Assembly (NCBI RefSeq): GCF_003265705.1
Contig: NW_020312788.1
Coordinates: 5,622,301-5,686,300 of the forward strand
Length of the DNA stretch: 64,000 nt
Source: Callorhinus ursinus
Taxonomy: Eukaryota > Chordata > Mammalia > Carnivora > Otariidae
Direction: 5' to 3'
Shown: in pieces, positions 35,392-48,555 of the stretch
How the letters are laid out: every line of letters begins with the position of its first letter
How positions within the stretch are numbered: the stretch's first letter is position 1
Notes under the pieces: model-generated
What the model was told of the DNA's origin: nothing
Database searches by the model: none
Seen by the model: the letters and a program-made list of their open reading frames with translations, nothing else
Program-made: the position numbers and the translations under genes

Positions 35392-35929
35392 GGGAACTGT
35401 GAAGAGAAACCCCTCACAGTGTATGTACACAGAGCCCTGTGTTTGAAGCAGCCCAAAGCTTTCACTAACGGAGCTCTGATTTTTCACAGGCTTTTCTTAG
35501 AACAAAATGTTAAGACTTTGCTGATTTCAGTCATTAATTCTAACAGATTAAGCTTCTGTTCATACTTTTTATTTGCTAAGCCAGAAGTCAATCAATACAA
35601 ATAATTCAAATTAAAAGTAAAAAAAGAAAGTAAATACTGAATGTTAAAAATAAAAACTCATAAAAAAAGCAATTATATTAATGAAAGTCTTACATACAGT
35701 GGAATTTAACATTAGCCTCAGCCCCAGAGTATCTGAACTCCAATAAAGTGCTTTGCTAATTCAACAGAGATGGTCTTTGTGCTATACAAATAAACTTTCT
35801 CTAGAAATAAAATAACCCTGATGAGACTCCTATTTAAACTCTGATTTTAGTGGCTGAAAAGCAGCCAGAAGAAAACTGAAAAGCCAGTGAAATCCTAATG
35901 CCAGTCTTTCAATTAGTGATATAGTAATG

Positions 35930-36125
35930 ATTTGAGGACTTACTATGTGCCAGTCACTGACAGGGCTGACATGTCTACATGCACCATATCATTTCATCCT
36001 CCCCACAAGCCTATCAAATAAACACTTTCACGATCCTGATTTGAAAACTGGAGAAAGGAAGTACACAGGGGGTAGAAAAAGTCATCTAAGATCATACACG
36101 CAGGATTCAAACTGAAAGTCTGACA
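35930..36125 (-). repeat. MIR remnant
   Basis: gaggacttactatgtgccag, caccatatcatttcatcctc, caggattcaaactgaaagtc: MIR reverse complement. Confidence 0.65.
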
Positions 36126-36411
36126 CCAAACATGTGTGAACTTTATTCAGTCATAAAAAGAAACATTTGCTCATGCAACTAAAGCCTGAAATAAAGATTA
36201 AATAAAAATCAGGCAGTGGTACCAATTATAACCAGAAACAGTCCTAATTATTAAATCAATATATTTTGCATTTTTCTAGTTTCCTCATTTTCATTAGAAA
36301 ATGTATTTGTTGGAACTAAACATAGAGAAGATATAGCCAAAAATAATTTTTTAATCACTCAAGCAGGTCTCTTTTGGTTATAAGAGACAAAAGGATGACT
36401 CACACTGGCTT

Positions 36412-36418
36412 GAGAAAG

Positions 36419-36465
<47 letters not shown>

Positions 36466-36475
36466 NNNNNNNNNN

Positions 36476-36542
<67 letters not shown>

Positions 36543-36653
36543 GAAAGAAAGAAAGGGAAGAAGAAAAAAGGTAGGGAGGAAGGAAAGAAAGTGGGAAGGA
36601 GGAAGGGAGGGGAGGAAGAAAGGAGAAGAAAGAAGGATGGAAGGAAAAGGAAG
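36412..36653 (+). repeat. (GAAA)n purine tract with assembly gap
   Basis: About 240 nt nearly pure purine, mostly GAAA, interrupted by 10 N at 36466-36475. The true length is unknown because the gap lies in the repeat. Confidence 0.95.
36466..36475. other. Assembly gap (10 N)
   Basis: Ten N inside the GAAA repeat, most likely a placeholder for an unresolved repeat length. Confidence 0.99.
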
Positions 36654-37239
36654 TTCATTAGTTCAAGTTTATTGTCTAAGGCTAGCTTTAGGCATGGGAT
36701 ACAGCTGACATTACCAGCACCTAGTTATGCTGCATCCTTTGGCTTTGACTTCCATGGTGATAGCTTTTCTAGAGATTCATCCCTTATTGTAGTAAGGTCC
36801 TATAGCAGCTCCAGCCTCCCAACCTCCCAGACTTAAATCCAATAGGAATAAAGATCCAGAAAAACTCTCATTTCATCTCACTGGCTCCAGATGGGTAACA
36901 TGCCCATCCCTTAAGTAATTGCTCAGTCCTAGGTAATGTTGTGCTTTGTGCTTTGATTGGCCTCCCCTAAAGCAAATGCCTTACCCTTGGAACTAGAAGG
37001 AAACCTTGCTTGAAACCTATGAACAGTCAGGATCGTGGTGGTGGTATAGGAACATCCCTCAAAAGCAGAGTTGGAATACTATTATTGGACAAGAGGTGGA
37101 TCGATGCTTGTCAACAAAAACAATAAGTGTGTGCTTTAGTCACATACTGGTCATATTTGCAGTGCCTCAATACTTGGTAATATTATAAATGTCAGAAGAT
37201 ATATATATCTATATAAACATATGTATATATAGATATATT

Positions 37240-37340
37240 TCTAATGAAAACGGTAAAGCGAGAAAATATGCTATATATAAGTTAGAAAATGTTGTATGCA
37301 TATATATAGCATATTTTCTCACTTTACCGTTTTCATTAGG
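37240..37340. repeat. Long inverted repeat (40-bp arms, 21-nt loop)
   Basis: Arms 37240-37279 and 37301-37340 are complementary at 38 of 40 positions (core aatgaaaacggtaaag). The loop is 37280-37300. Flanks are rich in TA. No resemblance to a repeat family I know. Confidence 0.95.
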
Positions 37341-37649
37341 AAAAAATATATCTTCTATGTGTACCATCTTAAAGACTTAGAAATCTTGCAAGATAGTTAG
37401 AAGACTCTTTCCCCAAAATAAGTTGTTCTACTGTAATCATATATTCCACAAATCTCTGTGATGAGCATTAGCTTCACTTATCAAATGAATACATGAATAT
37501 TCTGGTCTCACTTTACAAATGTGCATAATAACAGGCTTTTGTATAACAAGATTCTAATTCAAAAAAAATAAATTAAGGAGTAAAACAATTACAAAGTGAT
37601 TTGCCAAATGTATTTTTGGGGGGAGGTTAACCATAATAACACACACTGC

Positions 37650-37886
37650 ACTATTTTTGTCAGGCACTATTTTAAGAACTATAAAATCATTTAATTCTCA
37701 TCACAACTTGATAAAATAGATGCTGTGATTATCCCCATTTAAAACACAAGGAAACTGAGGCACCAAGAGGTTAAACCATTTGCAACCTGCATGAGTTTTC
37801 ACAGCTGGAAATAGCAGAGACAGAATTCGAACTCATGCCCTCTGGCCACAGAATCCATGTGCCTAACCATTATGCAATGCTTCTCC
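37650..37886 (-). repeat. MIR element
   Basis: aaggaaactgaggcaccaag, gacagaattcgaactcatgc and tgtgcctaaccattatgcaa: clear MIR reverse complement. Confidence 0.8.
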
Positions 37887-40800
37887 AGCCTTTTTCAGGA
37901 ACCACTTGCTATCAGGAACACCAAGGTAGTGGACAGTTTCTTTGACATCGTGTTAGTTGTAGGGTCACTCATTTCTGTCCCATCCATCCTAGCTAGTGAA
38001 TGTGTCCTAGGATATTTAAAAGGGTGAATACAAAATGTTTTACCAAAACATCCAAGATATATGATGAGCAACGTGTGAATATTTTTTCCATTTTAAAAGT
38101 ACTTTTATGCAATATAGATTTGAAATAAGAATCATAGTCTCTTATTTCTGATTTCCCAGGATGAAGTTTTCAGAAGGTCTGCACATTAGCTTTTCTTCCA
38201 TTTGCTCTTGTTAACAACAAACTGACATTTTATGAGAATGCTAAATGGCATGTTACGTGAAGTTTTTAAACTTCATTCAGTTGCATTGCTTTACAGACAG
38301 GTGATTTTACGTTACAACTTTTCAGGCCAGACATTATATATGGAAGACTCATAAGTAATTGGAAAGGCAAACAATATTATTTTAAGTAGTCAGAAAGGAA
38401 CGAATATTATGAATTAGATTTCTAAATACTGATAACATTTTTTTGCCTTTCAATCCCGTCTTTTAAAAATTTTTCTCACTTATAAAAGAGGAACATTAAT
38501 TTTCTAAATTAAAATATAAAAGAAGCCATGTTATTATACATGATGACATGTACAAAAATAATAGAGTTATATGAAAGATAAAGTAATTATAAAACAAAGG
38601 TATGTAGTAAAAATAGTATATGACTCTAATTTCTTTCCACAAAGATTCACTTTAGAATAATTACTCTAAGGTTCAATTTATACTGAAAAAAAATGGCTTA
38701 TTTAATCTCACAGACAAGGAAATAATTATATAATAGTTTATGTTATAATTAATGATTGTGGATAAGTGTTCAGAAAATTTAGAGGATTTTTACTCAAGAA
38801 AGCTGAGAAAGACTAAGAAATGTCTTTCTGAAAGTTATTTTTTAATCCTATTTTACAACTAATTTTTAGTTTTCTTCATTACATTAGAATAATACTGGAA
38901 ACATAAACTAAGAAAAGACTTGCTAAATGAAGATTTATTTTTGGATTTTCTAGTTTACTTAATCCATAGATTTCAATCTATTTATTCAGGAACTTTTTGA
39001 TTGTCACTTACTGTGTTTTTACATCTTTCTCTCTTTAACCTTGATCCACTCGCTCATTTCTATAACTAACAATTTTGACAAAAGGGAGAAAGTTCTGAAC
39101 AACCAGACTTAGACATGTTTTTCCACTATAGATTAGGATCAGAACATAATAGAAAATGAAAGACATAGGTTTGGTATGTACTATTCAGATAAATCGTCAT
39201 TTTTCTTTCAATTCTAATGTTAGTTCCAATATGAAAAAACTTATTTTCATTATTTTATATTCATAGTATAATTGTTGAGCAATATCCTTTATAAAAGTAT
39301 AGGCATTCCTTTAGATGACTGTTGTATTTTTAAACATTATTTTTTTCTTTAACAGATATGCACACCAATATTATTATGATCATGATGATCCCTGAGAAAT
39401 AGTATTCAGTGTAGCAAATAATCACGTTACATACAACTTTCCTGGGAAAAAATAAATTACATATAATGACATATGCCTATATCTTTACGCAAGTAATTTT
39501 ATTCCATTGCAGATAGTCTGGCAACACAGTTTTACATCCTTTTTTAATCTTTAGATAGAGTAAATGCATTTAGTAGACATCCACGAATTCCCTTAACCCT
39601 TCTTACATGATTTATCAGCTGGAAGACCGCCTCTACTCTGATTACATATTTGTTTATTTTTGATGGCTAGATTTGCTACAATCACAGAATTCTAATTCTG
39701 GATTTAACAGGCAAGTAAGAAAATTTCCCAAGGCATGGTCCTCCCCATAAAAGTGAAAAATTGTTCCAAATGCCTGAATATTTCCAGCTCCGTTTTCTTC
39801 ATTCCTTCATCCCTTCCATTTCATTGAGGACCTCTACCTATAACTTTTCCCCTCAGCCCTCACCCTCTTCAATGGGGGAAGAAAAAAAGCAGCCTCTAAA
39901 CTCCTCAGTGGGGTAGTGGATCCGAATGTCCGGGCATCATCCCCAGGAGAGAGCAGGTAGGCAGAGCCAGGAGCAGAAGGTCTCTGAAATGAAAAACAAT
40001 GCTCAAAAAATAGCTACATTCCAAAATATCCTAGATACAAAATTTGTGCATGAGTGTGTGTATGTACATGTGTGCACCTCAGAGAGACAGAGAGAGAACT
40101 AGATATGAGAGAACGAGACCATAAGAGACCATGGATTTGTGTCTTCATGTCATGGTAACATTATCTAAATTCTGGAACTCTACTTAGTTCTTGATATTAG
40201 TTATCTCATTTAATCCTTGTGATATTTTGTAAGGGAAGTAGTGTTGTTGACACTTTTCTAATGTGGTGGTGATCTGGGCTTATGGAGGCTGTAATGAGGG
40301 ATTGCCACACAGAGCCAGCATTTAAGCTCACATGTGTCTGGTTTCAAATTCTAAATATGCTTCATCATCCCATTTTTGGAAGAATGTACCATTGATACAC
40401 CAATTGAGAAGGGTAACGTGAAATATGTCTGATTTTTTAAGTCACTGGATCCCTATCTATACCTGAGATATTTTCACAATACCATAAGCTCGCTGCTATT
40501 AAACTGCTGACCTACAATATAACTGAGTTTCCCCTTATCATCACGTTATTGTGGGGTCATCTTGACGTCTGCTGGAATAACACTTAAACTTTCTGAAGCT
40601 TAGTTTTCTCATCAGTAGAAATCAAGGCTCATTTTGAGTTTTATGAAATAAATTTATAAGAAAAAACTAAGCACTATGCTTAGGACATAGTAGATACTAA
40701 ATAAATGCTGGTTTCTTTTTTCAGAGACATCTTAGTGATGTTTGTCAGTTCTACTTTTTATTAAAGTTATCCATGTAAAACCCATCTCCCCTCTTATCTC

Positions 40801-41147
40801 ATCTTTCTTATCTTAACCCATCTATCTTTGTGGTTTTTCCACAATGTCCAGCACAGTACATCACCTGAGATAGATCATCCAGTAAATAACTGGTGAATTA
40901 ACAGTTGTAGCCCTATATTATTCAGAAGCTCTTTTGTTCTCTTCAGTCAGGACACTTTCTTTTCTCATCTGTATATATTTATGTGTCATACACTAGCCTA
41001 ATTCCAGGTTTCCAGTTTGTTTCTTTCTTCCAGCTATACAGGGCAGTGTAAGTGACTCTATACATTTATGGCCCCTCCACTGCTTGAGCTTACTTTACCT
41101 TTCCTAAAGTCAGACTACTCTCTCCGCCGCCTCTCCTCTCCACTACA

Positions 41148-41226
41148 CACGCACACACTACACTCATGCACATGTGCGCGCATGCTCATGTACACATGCG
41201 CGCGCATGCTCATGTACACATGCATG
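41148..41226. repeat. Alternating purine-pyrimidine minisatellite (24-bp period)
   Basis: catgctcatgtacacatg occurs at 41181 and 41205 (24-bp period), surrounded by ACAC and GCGCGC steps. Nearly the whole stretch alternates purine and pyrimidine. Confidence 0.85.
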
Positions 41227-41499
41227 TTTGTTTCTGCCTCTGTGGCTTATTTCACCAACCCAGACAGTTCAACAGTCATTTATTTGCCTTTCCCAATCTT
41301 TAAATTTTTCAGATGCAATTGCTCTGGAAAACTTTCTTTAAGAAATCTCTTCTCCCTTTTCTGAATTTCCATTATATGTACAGTAGAGTGCCATTTTTCC
41401 TAATGCATTCCTATACATATATTTTTCTTTGCTTCAATTCACTCCCAAAACTACTTCTAAGTCAACTTAATGAAACTATAAACTTATGTTTGTCACCCT

Positions 41500-41965
41500 C
41501 ATCCAAGAATCTTCAACCATTCTCCATTACCATTTATATAAAGTAAAAAATATTCCTCTCGCTGACATTTAAAGAATGCTTCAAATTTCCTTTCCAATGA
41601 CAACCTCTACTAGCACTTTATGGTAAAGAGGAAATAATTTGCTCAAGTTTTCCTAAACTTGCACCCTGATCTCCGTGTTTCTACTTCCAAGTTGCTGCTT
41701 ATGTTGTTTTCACAACCTGAAATTCACTACAATTCAACCTGACAAGGCAATAGCCATTTTAAATCTCAAATGTTACATTTCCCATGAATATTTCTACATC
41801 CTTTCAGCTGGGTATGGCCTTTCACTTTTTCAAACTCAATAGCACTTGCTTCTCACACACTATTTGTTGTACTTATGTAAGTACCTTGAGGTAAGGCTAT
41901 GATATACTCCCTTTGTGACTCTTGAAGTACATAAAGCAATACCCTGCACATAGATTCTCAATAAA
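41500..41965 (+). mobile_element. Ancient L2-like fragment
   Basis: Resembles the L2 3' region, ending with gtaccttgaggtaaggctat and gattctcaataaaagaactg. Diverged. Confidence 0.5.
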
Positions 41966-44295
41966 AGAACTGGATAACAGACAATTTCAAAGAGACACAG
42001 TTTTAAACAAGCTGTCATGTTACAGGGGGCCTAGATGTGCAAAAGGCTCTTCTGACCATAGAGGACAGATCAAAGACAAATATGAATGTAATAGGAAGAA
42101 AATCTGATTTAATGTAAACAATAGTGTTCAAATTCTTAGACCTGCCTTAAACAAAGTGACTATTTTTTAATAAGAAATAATTCTCAATTACCAGAAAGAT
42201 TCAAGCAGATACTGTAGAAATCATGCCTGTCTGGGCTAATAACTGAAATGTATAAAAGCAAAATACTTCCAACCTCCAGATTATATGATTATATTAAAAA
42301 AACAACAACAAGGAGCATCAAATTATCTCCTACTAAGAGAAGAAAAATGAAGACAGAATTAAATTAATTATTAAGGTTTTTTACATAAATTCTGGATTAA
42401 AGATAACTCAACATCCAGGTGTTCACAGAACATGTTGTCTTCCTGATCAGTGGCTGTTCCTGCTTGGCTCTGGGCCCCAAGAGGGCAGGGAGCTTGTCTG
42501 GGCTTGCTGACCACCCTCCAGTCTCCAGTGCCCATTGCATCATGTGGTTTCTCCATACATACATGGTACTGAATAAAAAATGAGACATAACTTGCGTTTC
42601 TATCACTAGATCAAAAGAGATCAAAGAAAGAACACAGTAAAAAAGGATCATACAGATAAAATCTGGCTTGTTTTAAAAATACAATTAATTACTATTTCTT
42701 AGACTGCAGTAAGAAGACACTGAAGAGCTGTTCTTCCTGCCTTTTTAGGATCAAGAAAGAATCTATTTGTCTTTGTTACTTTCATATTGTAAATAGTATA
42801 TTTTCAGCAAATATGTCAAAACATTTGTCCAGAAACATCTCTTCCTTTTTAAGTTAGTTACCTTGTAGGTCCAGGCACTTAAGCCAAAGGTGCTATGGCT
42901 CTTTAGATGTCCTTCTTTTGGCATAGTTGCTTATCTTTTTAGGAAGCTAATTTACAGCTCTTTTTTTAAGCAATCATTTTTGGCACTCAATTTGTAGCTA
43001 CACCTGATTTATGCAAACATCACCGATTTTGAGGGGCTCTTGTTGACTTACTATTATTTGGTGGGCACCATGCTTTGAAGAAAAGGCAGTAACTTTGGAG
43101 CCAGATGAAACTAGTGTGCATGCTTACTCTGCTACTTTCTTGCTGTGCTTCTTTAGGCAAAGGACTTGGATTATAGTGAGGATTAAATAAGTAAAATACC
43201 CAGTACACACAGCAGATGCTACTTATCCAATTTTTTCCCTATGCCCTTAAAACTCTTACACATAGTGCCAAGCTGAATGAATAAGGCCAAATACAAAGAC
43301 CAATATTTCAGAATTTGCAATGCAATGTATCATTTAACAACAAAACACAGCTTTTTAAAAGTGCTAAGAGCCAGCTTTCTTCCAGATGCTTAGAATACAG
43401 TAAGTAACCAAACAGATCTGCCCTCCTGAAGCTTATATTTTATATATCCTAATGATACAGATTATGCACAAGTACTTCAACATGGAATAGAGCAGGTGGT
43501 GCTAATTGCTGTGGAAAAAGATATTGCAGGGAAGGGAGGGGAGAAATATCAGGGTAAGGGGTGGGGGAGAATGGTGCGTTGAAAATATAAATAGGGTGCT
43601 TAGGGAAAGTCTGGCTGAGGAAGTGACATTTAAGCAAAAGACACCGAAGGACCCAAAGAAGGCAGCCAAGTCATGAGCCTTCGTGGATAATGGGGTTCCA
43701 AGCAGAGAAAATGCATGAAAAGAGCTACAGAAAGAAACTCATATTTGGAAAGGCCTGTAGAAAGGTAAATAGCACTGAACGAAAGAAACGGCCACACAAG
43801 ACAGTAAGAGCAACAGGAAGAAGAAAGTAGAGCAGGTAGCAGGGACAATGAGTACAACAGCAGATGCCGCCAACCTCAGTTAGGCCTGCCATCTGGTTGC
43901 CCAGCAGCTTCACCGGTGGCACCTGTGACATAAATGGCAAGATCAGAGCCCAAGCCAGACCCTGAGAAGCAATAATCATACCAGAAATAAAGGAAAGTTC
44001 ACTGCCACTCAAACGTCCTGAGCCTGAGCACAGAACAGAATGGGGACATTGAAAGCGGGATGGCCATGCCCGGCTGCTCGGCAAAGTCTAAACCTGGATG
44101 GCTATATGCAGGGTGGACCCAGGAACAGCCCTGCAGATATGAAAAGTACAGCAGCCAAATTTAGCATCTAGAAACAGCTCAATGTCAGAGAAGCAGACAA
44201 GGCAAAATGTTGCCTGGCCTTAATGCCTAGAAATACTTGTTGAAATTTTAAAAGATTAGAAAAGAGATAATCTTTTTGACCATGATGCAGTTTTT

Positions 44296-44506
44296 ATTTT
44301 ATTTTTTTATTTTTATTTTTTTTTAAGATTTTATTTATTTATTTGAGAGAGAGAGAATGAGAGAGAGCACGAGAGGAAAGATGGTCAGAGGGAGAAGCAG
44401 ACTCCCTGCCGAGCAGGGAGCCCGATGCAGGACTCAATCCTGGGACTCCAGGATCATGACCTGAGCCGAAGACAGTCACTTAACCAACTGAGCCACCCAG
44501 GCACCC
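44296..44506 (-). mobile_element. Carnivore SINE, minus orientation
   Basis: T-rich start, gattttatttatttatttga, GAGAGA tract, then gatcatgacctgagccgaag and gagccacccaggcacc. Perfect 15-bp target-site duplication catgatgcagttttt at 44281-44295 and 44507-44521. Confidence 0.96.
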
Positions 44507-46702
44507 CATGATGCAGTTTTTAAAATAGACCAATATAAAAGCAGCACCAATTAAGACATATAGCTACAAAACAAATATTGTTACAAAACTTTTTGTTTGT
44601 TTGCTTTCATGTGTGGAAAGTTTCGGTAATGTATTTGTTCAACATGTTGGTAACCACCTTCACTGGCAAATTCCCTTACTTCTGATCACTCCTATATTTT
44701 AGAGAGAAAAATAGAGAATTAGCCATTCTGCTCCTCAGTTCACTTCATCTCTTGACCTGTAGGGCTTTTTCCTCTCTTTTTTTCCCTTCTTGTTTCTTCT
44801 CTCTCTAGAATAAAGGTAATTCCCGTCCTGATCAAATCAACAATGTTGCTGCTGGAATGAATTCAGATCATTTGAGATAAAATATTTTTTGAATAGCAAA
44901 GCATTATGACATTGCTCATTCATTTTCTTCTCTTTTTAAATATTATTTAATATACCTATTTTTGCCTGTAAGAATGAATGAAGAAATGATCCCTTGCATT
45001 CTATATTTGAAAGTTGCTCTATATAACTTCATGTATGTGAATTATAAAAGTATGGTTAAAACTCATCAGATGGTTAGATTTTGAATAGCCTTCTATCCAC
45101 GTACATAGATGTGATTGCCACCCCACCACACTGCTGCACTGCTTTCATCTGTAAATGAAAATATGAGAAACTGCAGGCTTGAGAAGGGAAAAGGGCAAAA
45201 GGCTCAGGAAAACATACTGCTTTCCTCCAATAAAGTAAGAATCATTTGCCTTCTACATATTCATTTGCAAGCTCATACTCATGAATGACATTTCCCATTT
45301 ATTTTTCTCACTCCCAACCAAACAAAATATACTGAAATCATTAAAAGTAGGGACTGATCTGTAAAAGCAGCCTCGTCACTTGGAAATTATCAAAGGGCAA
45401 GACATGACTCACACATTTTTTTGAAAAGTTCAAATCATGATCACAAATTTCAAACGGAATATTCTTTGATTTCTCATAAAAGACACATAGCAAGAGGGAG
45501 AGAGTGAGAGGGAGAGGGAGAAGAAGCAAAGGAGGAGAAAGAGAAGGAGGAGGAATGTTTGGAGTTCTATAAAGAAAATAGTCTTCCAAATAAAAGAATT
45601 TATAAATTAGAAGATACGACTTAGATTTAGAATTAAACCCCTATTATTCTTTATGGCAGTGAGCAAATTTTTTCCCTGTGTTGGCACCATAACTAACGCT
45701 AATTAAAATCATAGGTTTTGTGTTTGGAAGGGGGCCTCCCAACAGATCATTTAGTCAGACTGGTTATATTCATTAAGGATTGAACTAAAATCAGAGACAG
45801 ATGGTTTTGTCTCAGATCTCAGAACAAAGATTTCACAACTTTTCTTGGTTGTCTATTCAGCTTTTTAATCACTGATTAACTTATTCTTTAGTTATAATCT
45901 TTGTCACTATTAACACTATTCAGACTATTTCTGCTACTGTTTCATTGGATGAAATGGAAGCTTCATACATATCTCTATATGGGATTTATTAGGGAAAAAT
46001 TACCAAAATATTTATTTAGCATTCTGTTTATTGACACTGAAAGGATATTTGCCTATTAGGTTAACCAATATCCAGTGACTTCATTATAATTGTAATAGAA
46101 TAAAAACATTGGCTAATGGCAGGCATGATGTCTATAATTTTCAATCTTCAGTCTGCTTTTCTGTCTATCCCCTTTCATATTATTTTGATTGTTAATGTTA
46201 ATTTGATCAATCAGTTCCCGAGACAAAAGAACGACTAAAAGGCATGAACACACAGATTTTTAACATGTTGTATTCTAGTTGTCATTCAATATAGAACATT
46301 TTTGAATTTTCTTTATAATTTCTTCTTTGACCCATGGATTATTTAGAAATGTGTTGCTTAATTTCCAAAATAATTGGTTTTTTATACATACCTATTGTTA
46401 CTGGTTTCTACTTTAATTCTACTGTTGTCAAATACTCTGAAATGAATTAAGGCTTATTTCATGGCTTAGCATATGGTCTTCGATGAGTGTTTCATGTATA
46501 CTTGAAAAGAATGTATATTCTGCAGTTGGATGCATTATCTTATAAATGTCAGTTAGGTCTTCATGTTCGATAATTGATAGTATTATTCAAGTCTACTAAC
46601 TTTTTTTCTATTTACCCTATCAACTACTGAGAGAAGATTGTTAAATTCTCTAACAATAATTGTGTATTTGTATATTTCTCACTTTATTTCTGTCCATTTT
46701 TT

Positions 46703-46893
46703 TAAAGATTTTTATTTATTTGAGAGAGAGAGAGAGAGAGAGAGCATGAGCAGGGCAGAGAGGAGCAGAGGGAGAGAGAGAAGCAGGTTCTCCACTGAGC
46801 AGGGAGCCCGATGTGGGGCTCAATCCCAGGACTCTGGGATCATGACCTGAGCCGAAGGCAGGGGCTTAACCATTGGAGCCACCCAGGTGTCCC
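46703..46893 (-). mobile_element. Carnivore SINE inserted in an old L1
   Basis: Minus orientation, with (GA)n, gggctcaatcccaggactct and gagccacccaggtgtccc. Target-site duplication tatttc(t/c)gtccatttttt at 46685-46702 and 46894-46911. It splits an L1 endonuclease-region fragment. Confidence 0.95.
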
Positions 46894-47003
46894 TATTTCC
46901 GTCCATTTTTTTCTCCTTTTATTTTGGAACTCTATGATTTTGTCATACACATTTAAAATTATGTCTTGTTACAAATCAGCCCTTTTATTCCTCTGAAATG
47001 ACT

Positions 47004-47105
47004 TTTTTTTTTTTTTAATAGGCTCCATGCCCAGCGTAGGGCTTGAACTCACGACCCTAAGATCAATAGTCATATGCTCTACTGACTAAGCCACCCAGGT
47101 GCCCC
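47004..47105 (-). mobile_element. Short tRNA-like SINE, minus orientation
   Basis: About 100 bp: poly-T, aggctccatgcccagcgtag, gaactcacgaccctaagatc and taagccacccaggtgcccca. Lacks the TC-rich part of the other SINEs. Flanked by imperfect gaaatgac repeats. Confidence 0.88.
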
Positions 47106-47339
47106 AGAAATGACCACTTTTTAAAATCTATGTTAATATTCCTTGTCTTGAAGCCTACCTTATATATTAATATAGTCATATCAGCTTTCTTTTGCTTAGT
47201 GCTTACACACTATATCTTTTGCTATTCTTTTATTTTCAACCTATCTGTATTATTATACTTAAAATATGTCTCTTAAAAACAATATATCTTTGGATCTTGC
47301 TTTTTATCTAGTCTGCTGACAATCTCAAGAGCAGTGAAA

Positions 47340-47805
47340 ATATGTACCCACAAAAGACCTATGAATGTTCACAGCAACCTTTTTCATAATCGCTAATGCC
47401 CAGAAACAACCCAAATGAACACTACTAGGTGAATGGAAAATAAATTAAGATATATTTATCCAATGAAGTATTATTCAACAACAAAATGTTATGAACTACT
47501 TATACATGCAACAAATGGTTGAATTCCAAAAAGGGTGCTGAGTGAAAGAAGCTAAAAATAAAATAGTACATATTTTATGGCTTTATTTATGTGAAGCTTT
47601 TGAGCAAAACTAAGCTAAGGTGATAGAAATCAGAAAAGTGGTTGTCTCTGGGAGCAGGAGGGATTGACCAGGAAAGATCACTGGGGAGGTAGAGATGTTC
47701 TCCATCTTGATTAGGGTGGTGGTGATAGTGGAAGAATACATTTGTCAAAACTCAAACGAATATGCTTTTTATTTTGTGCAAATTATCTTTCAACTAAAGA
47801 AAATG
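47340..47805 (+). mobile_element. Old L1 3'-end fragment
   Basis: Sequence of the type '...ggaatattattcagcaataaa...' (here tgaagtattattcaacaaca) and 'gtggttgtctctgggagcag', typical of an old L1 3' end in plus orientation. It abuts the minus L1 fragment, giving opposed LINE pieces. Confidence 0.7.
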
Positions 47806-48324
47806 GCATGAGCCGAAGCCATACTGTGTTTCTTCTACTTCTTGTTTCTCAGAAAGTCTAGTGACTACACCAAACCAGACCTGGGTAAGCTGAGACAAAC
47901 CAACTTTTTTTCACTCCCTTGCTGATCCTCTTTCATTTGAAGAGTATTCTTATCAGGTATCTTCAATTCATTGTCTCTGTGTGGCTAGGATGAGAATATA
48001 CGTTTCTCTGGTATGGATTTATACTTTAGGAGGAGGTACAAGCCCAGTTATGCCTCTAAGATAATTAGTCCTAAGATAATTGGGAGTTTGGCATTTTGAT
48101 CTTAATACCATCAATATTCCCTGCCCCCAAAGAATTAAAAACCTCATTAGATAGTCTAACATGTAGAAATTTAAATAACAGTATCAAGCCCAGTAACAGC
48201 ATAAGAGAATAATGTACAAAAACAATACAAAGCAATTAACAAGACAGTATATGATTTGTTTGTGATAACAATGATAAACTTGGATAGATATTTTAAAAAT
48301 TTTACAAAATGTTTTTATATACCT

Positions 48325-48555
48325 AATTTTATTTTTATTAAATTTTTAAATTGAAGTATAGTTGATACAAAATACTGTATTAGTTTCAGGTTTACAACAT
48401 AGTGTGTCGATAATTTTATACATTTTGCAATGCTCACTAGGATAAATGTATCACCTACCATCTGTCACTACACAATGTTATTATAGTAGTATTAACTATG
48501 TTCTTTATGCTATACTTTTTGTCCCTGTGACTTATTTCATTTAAATGAATAACTT
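48325..48555 (-). mobile_element. Carnivore L1 3'-end fragment, minus orientation
   Basis: ttgaagtatagttgatacaa, gtttcaggtttacaacatag, caatgctcactaggataaat: the reverse complement of the same kind of L1 3' UTR seen at the end of the full-length element. Confidence 0.75.

Larger units (their letters stand above)
46240..47330 (-). mobile_element. Old L1 fragment, ORF2 endonuclease region, minus orientation
   Basis: Diverged sequence whose minus strand corresponds to L1 ORF2 endonuclease: gtatacttgaaaagaatgta ... ttctgcagttgg parallels the region of the young L1 near 60000 in reverse, and 'ttaatatagtcatatcagct' parallels the KKAGVAILISDK region. Interrupted by two SINEs (46703-46893, 47004-47105). 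Confidence 0.75.

Noticed and set aside
36359..36658. 99-codon minus frame and plus-strand counterparts around the N gap
   Set aside because: Microsatellite translation, and it crosses unresolved bases.
39890..40000. G+C-richer patch with an AG acceptor-like site on the minus strand, considered as a 5' UTR exon
   Set aside because: No donor or independent evidence could be tied to it.
43380..43740. Possible old interspersed repeat (gctgaggaagtgacatttaa ... agcagagaaaatgcatgaaa), with similar wording near 48740-48960 and 50100-50250
   Set aside because: The three stretches look related to a common old mammalian repeat, but I could not name the family or fix boundaries.
46638..46996. Overlapping plus frames containing FERERERES
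   Set aside because: Translation of an inverted SINE GA tract.
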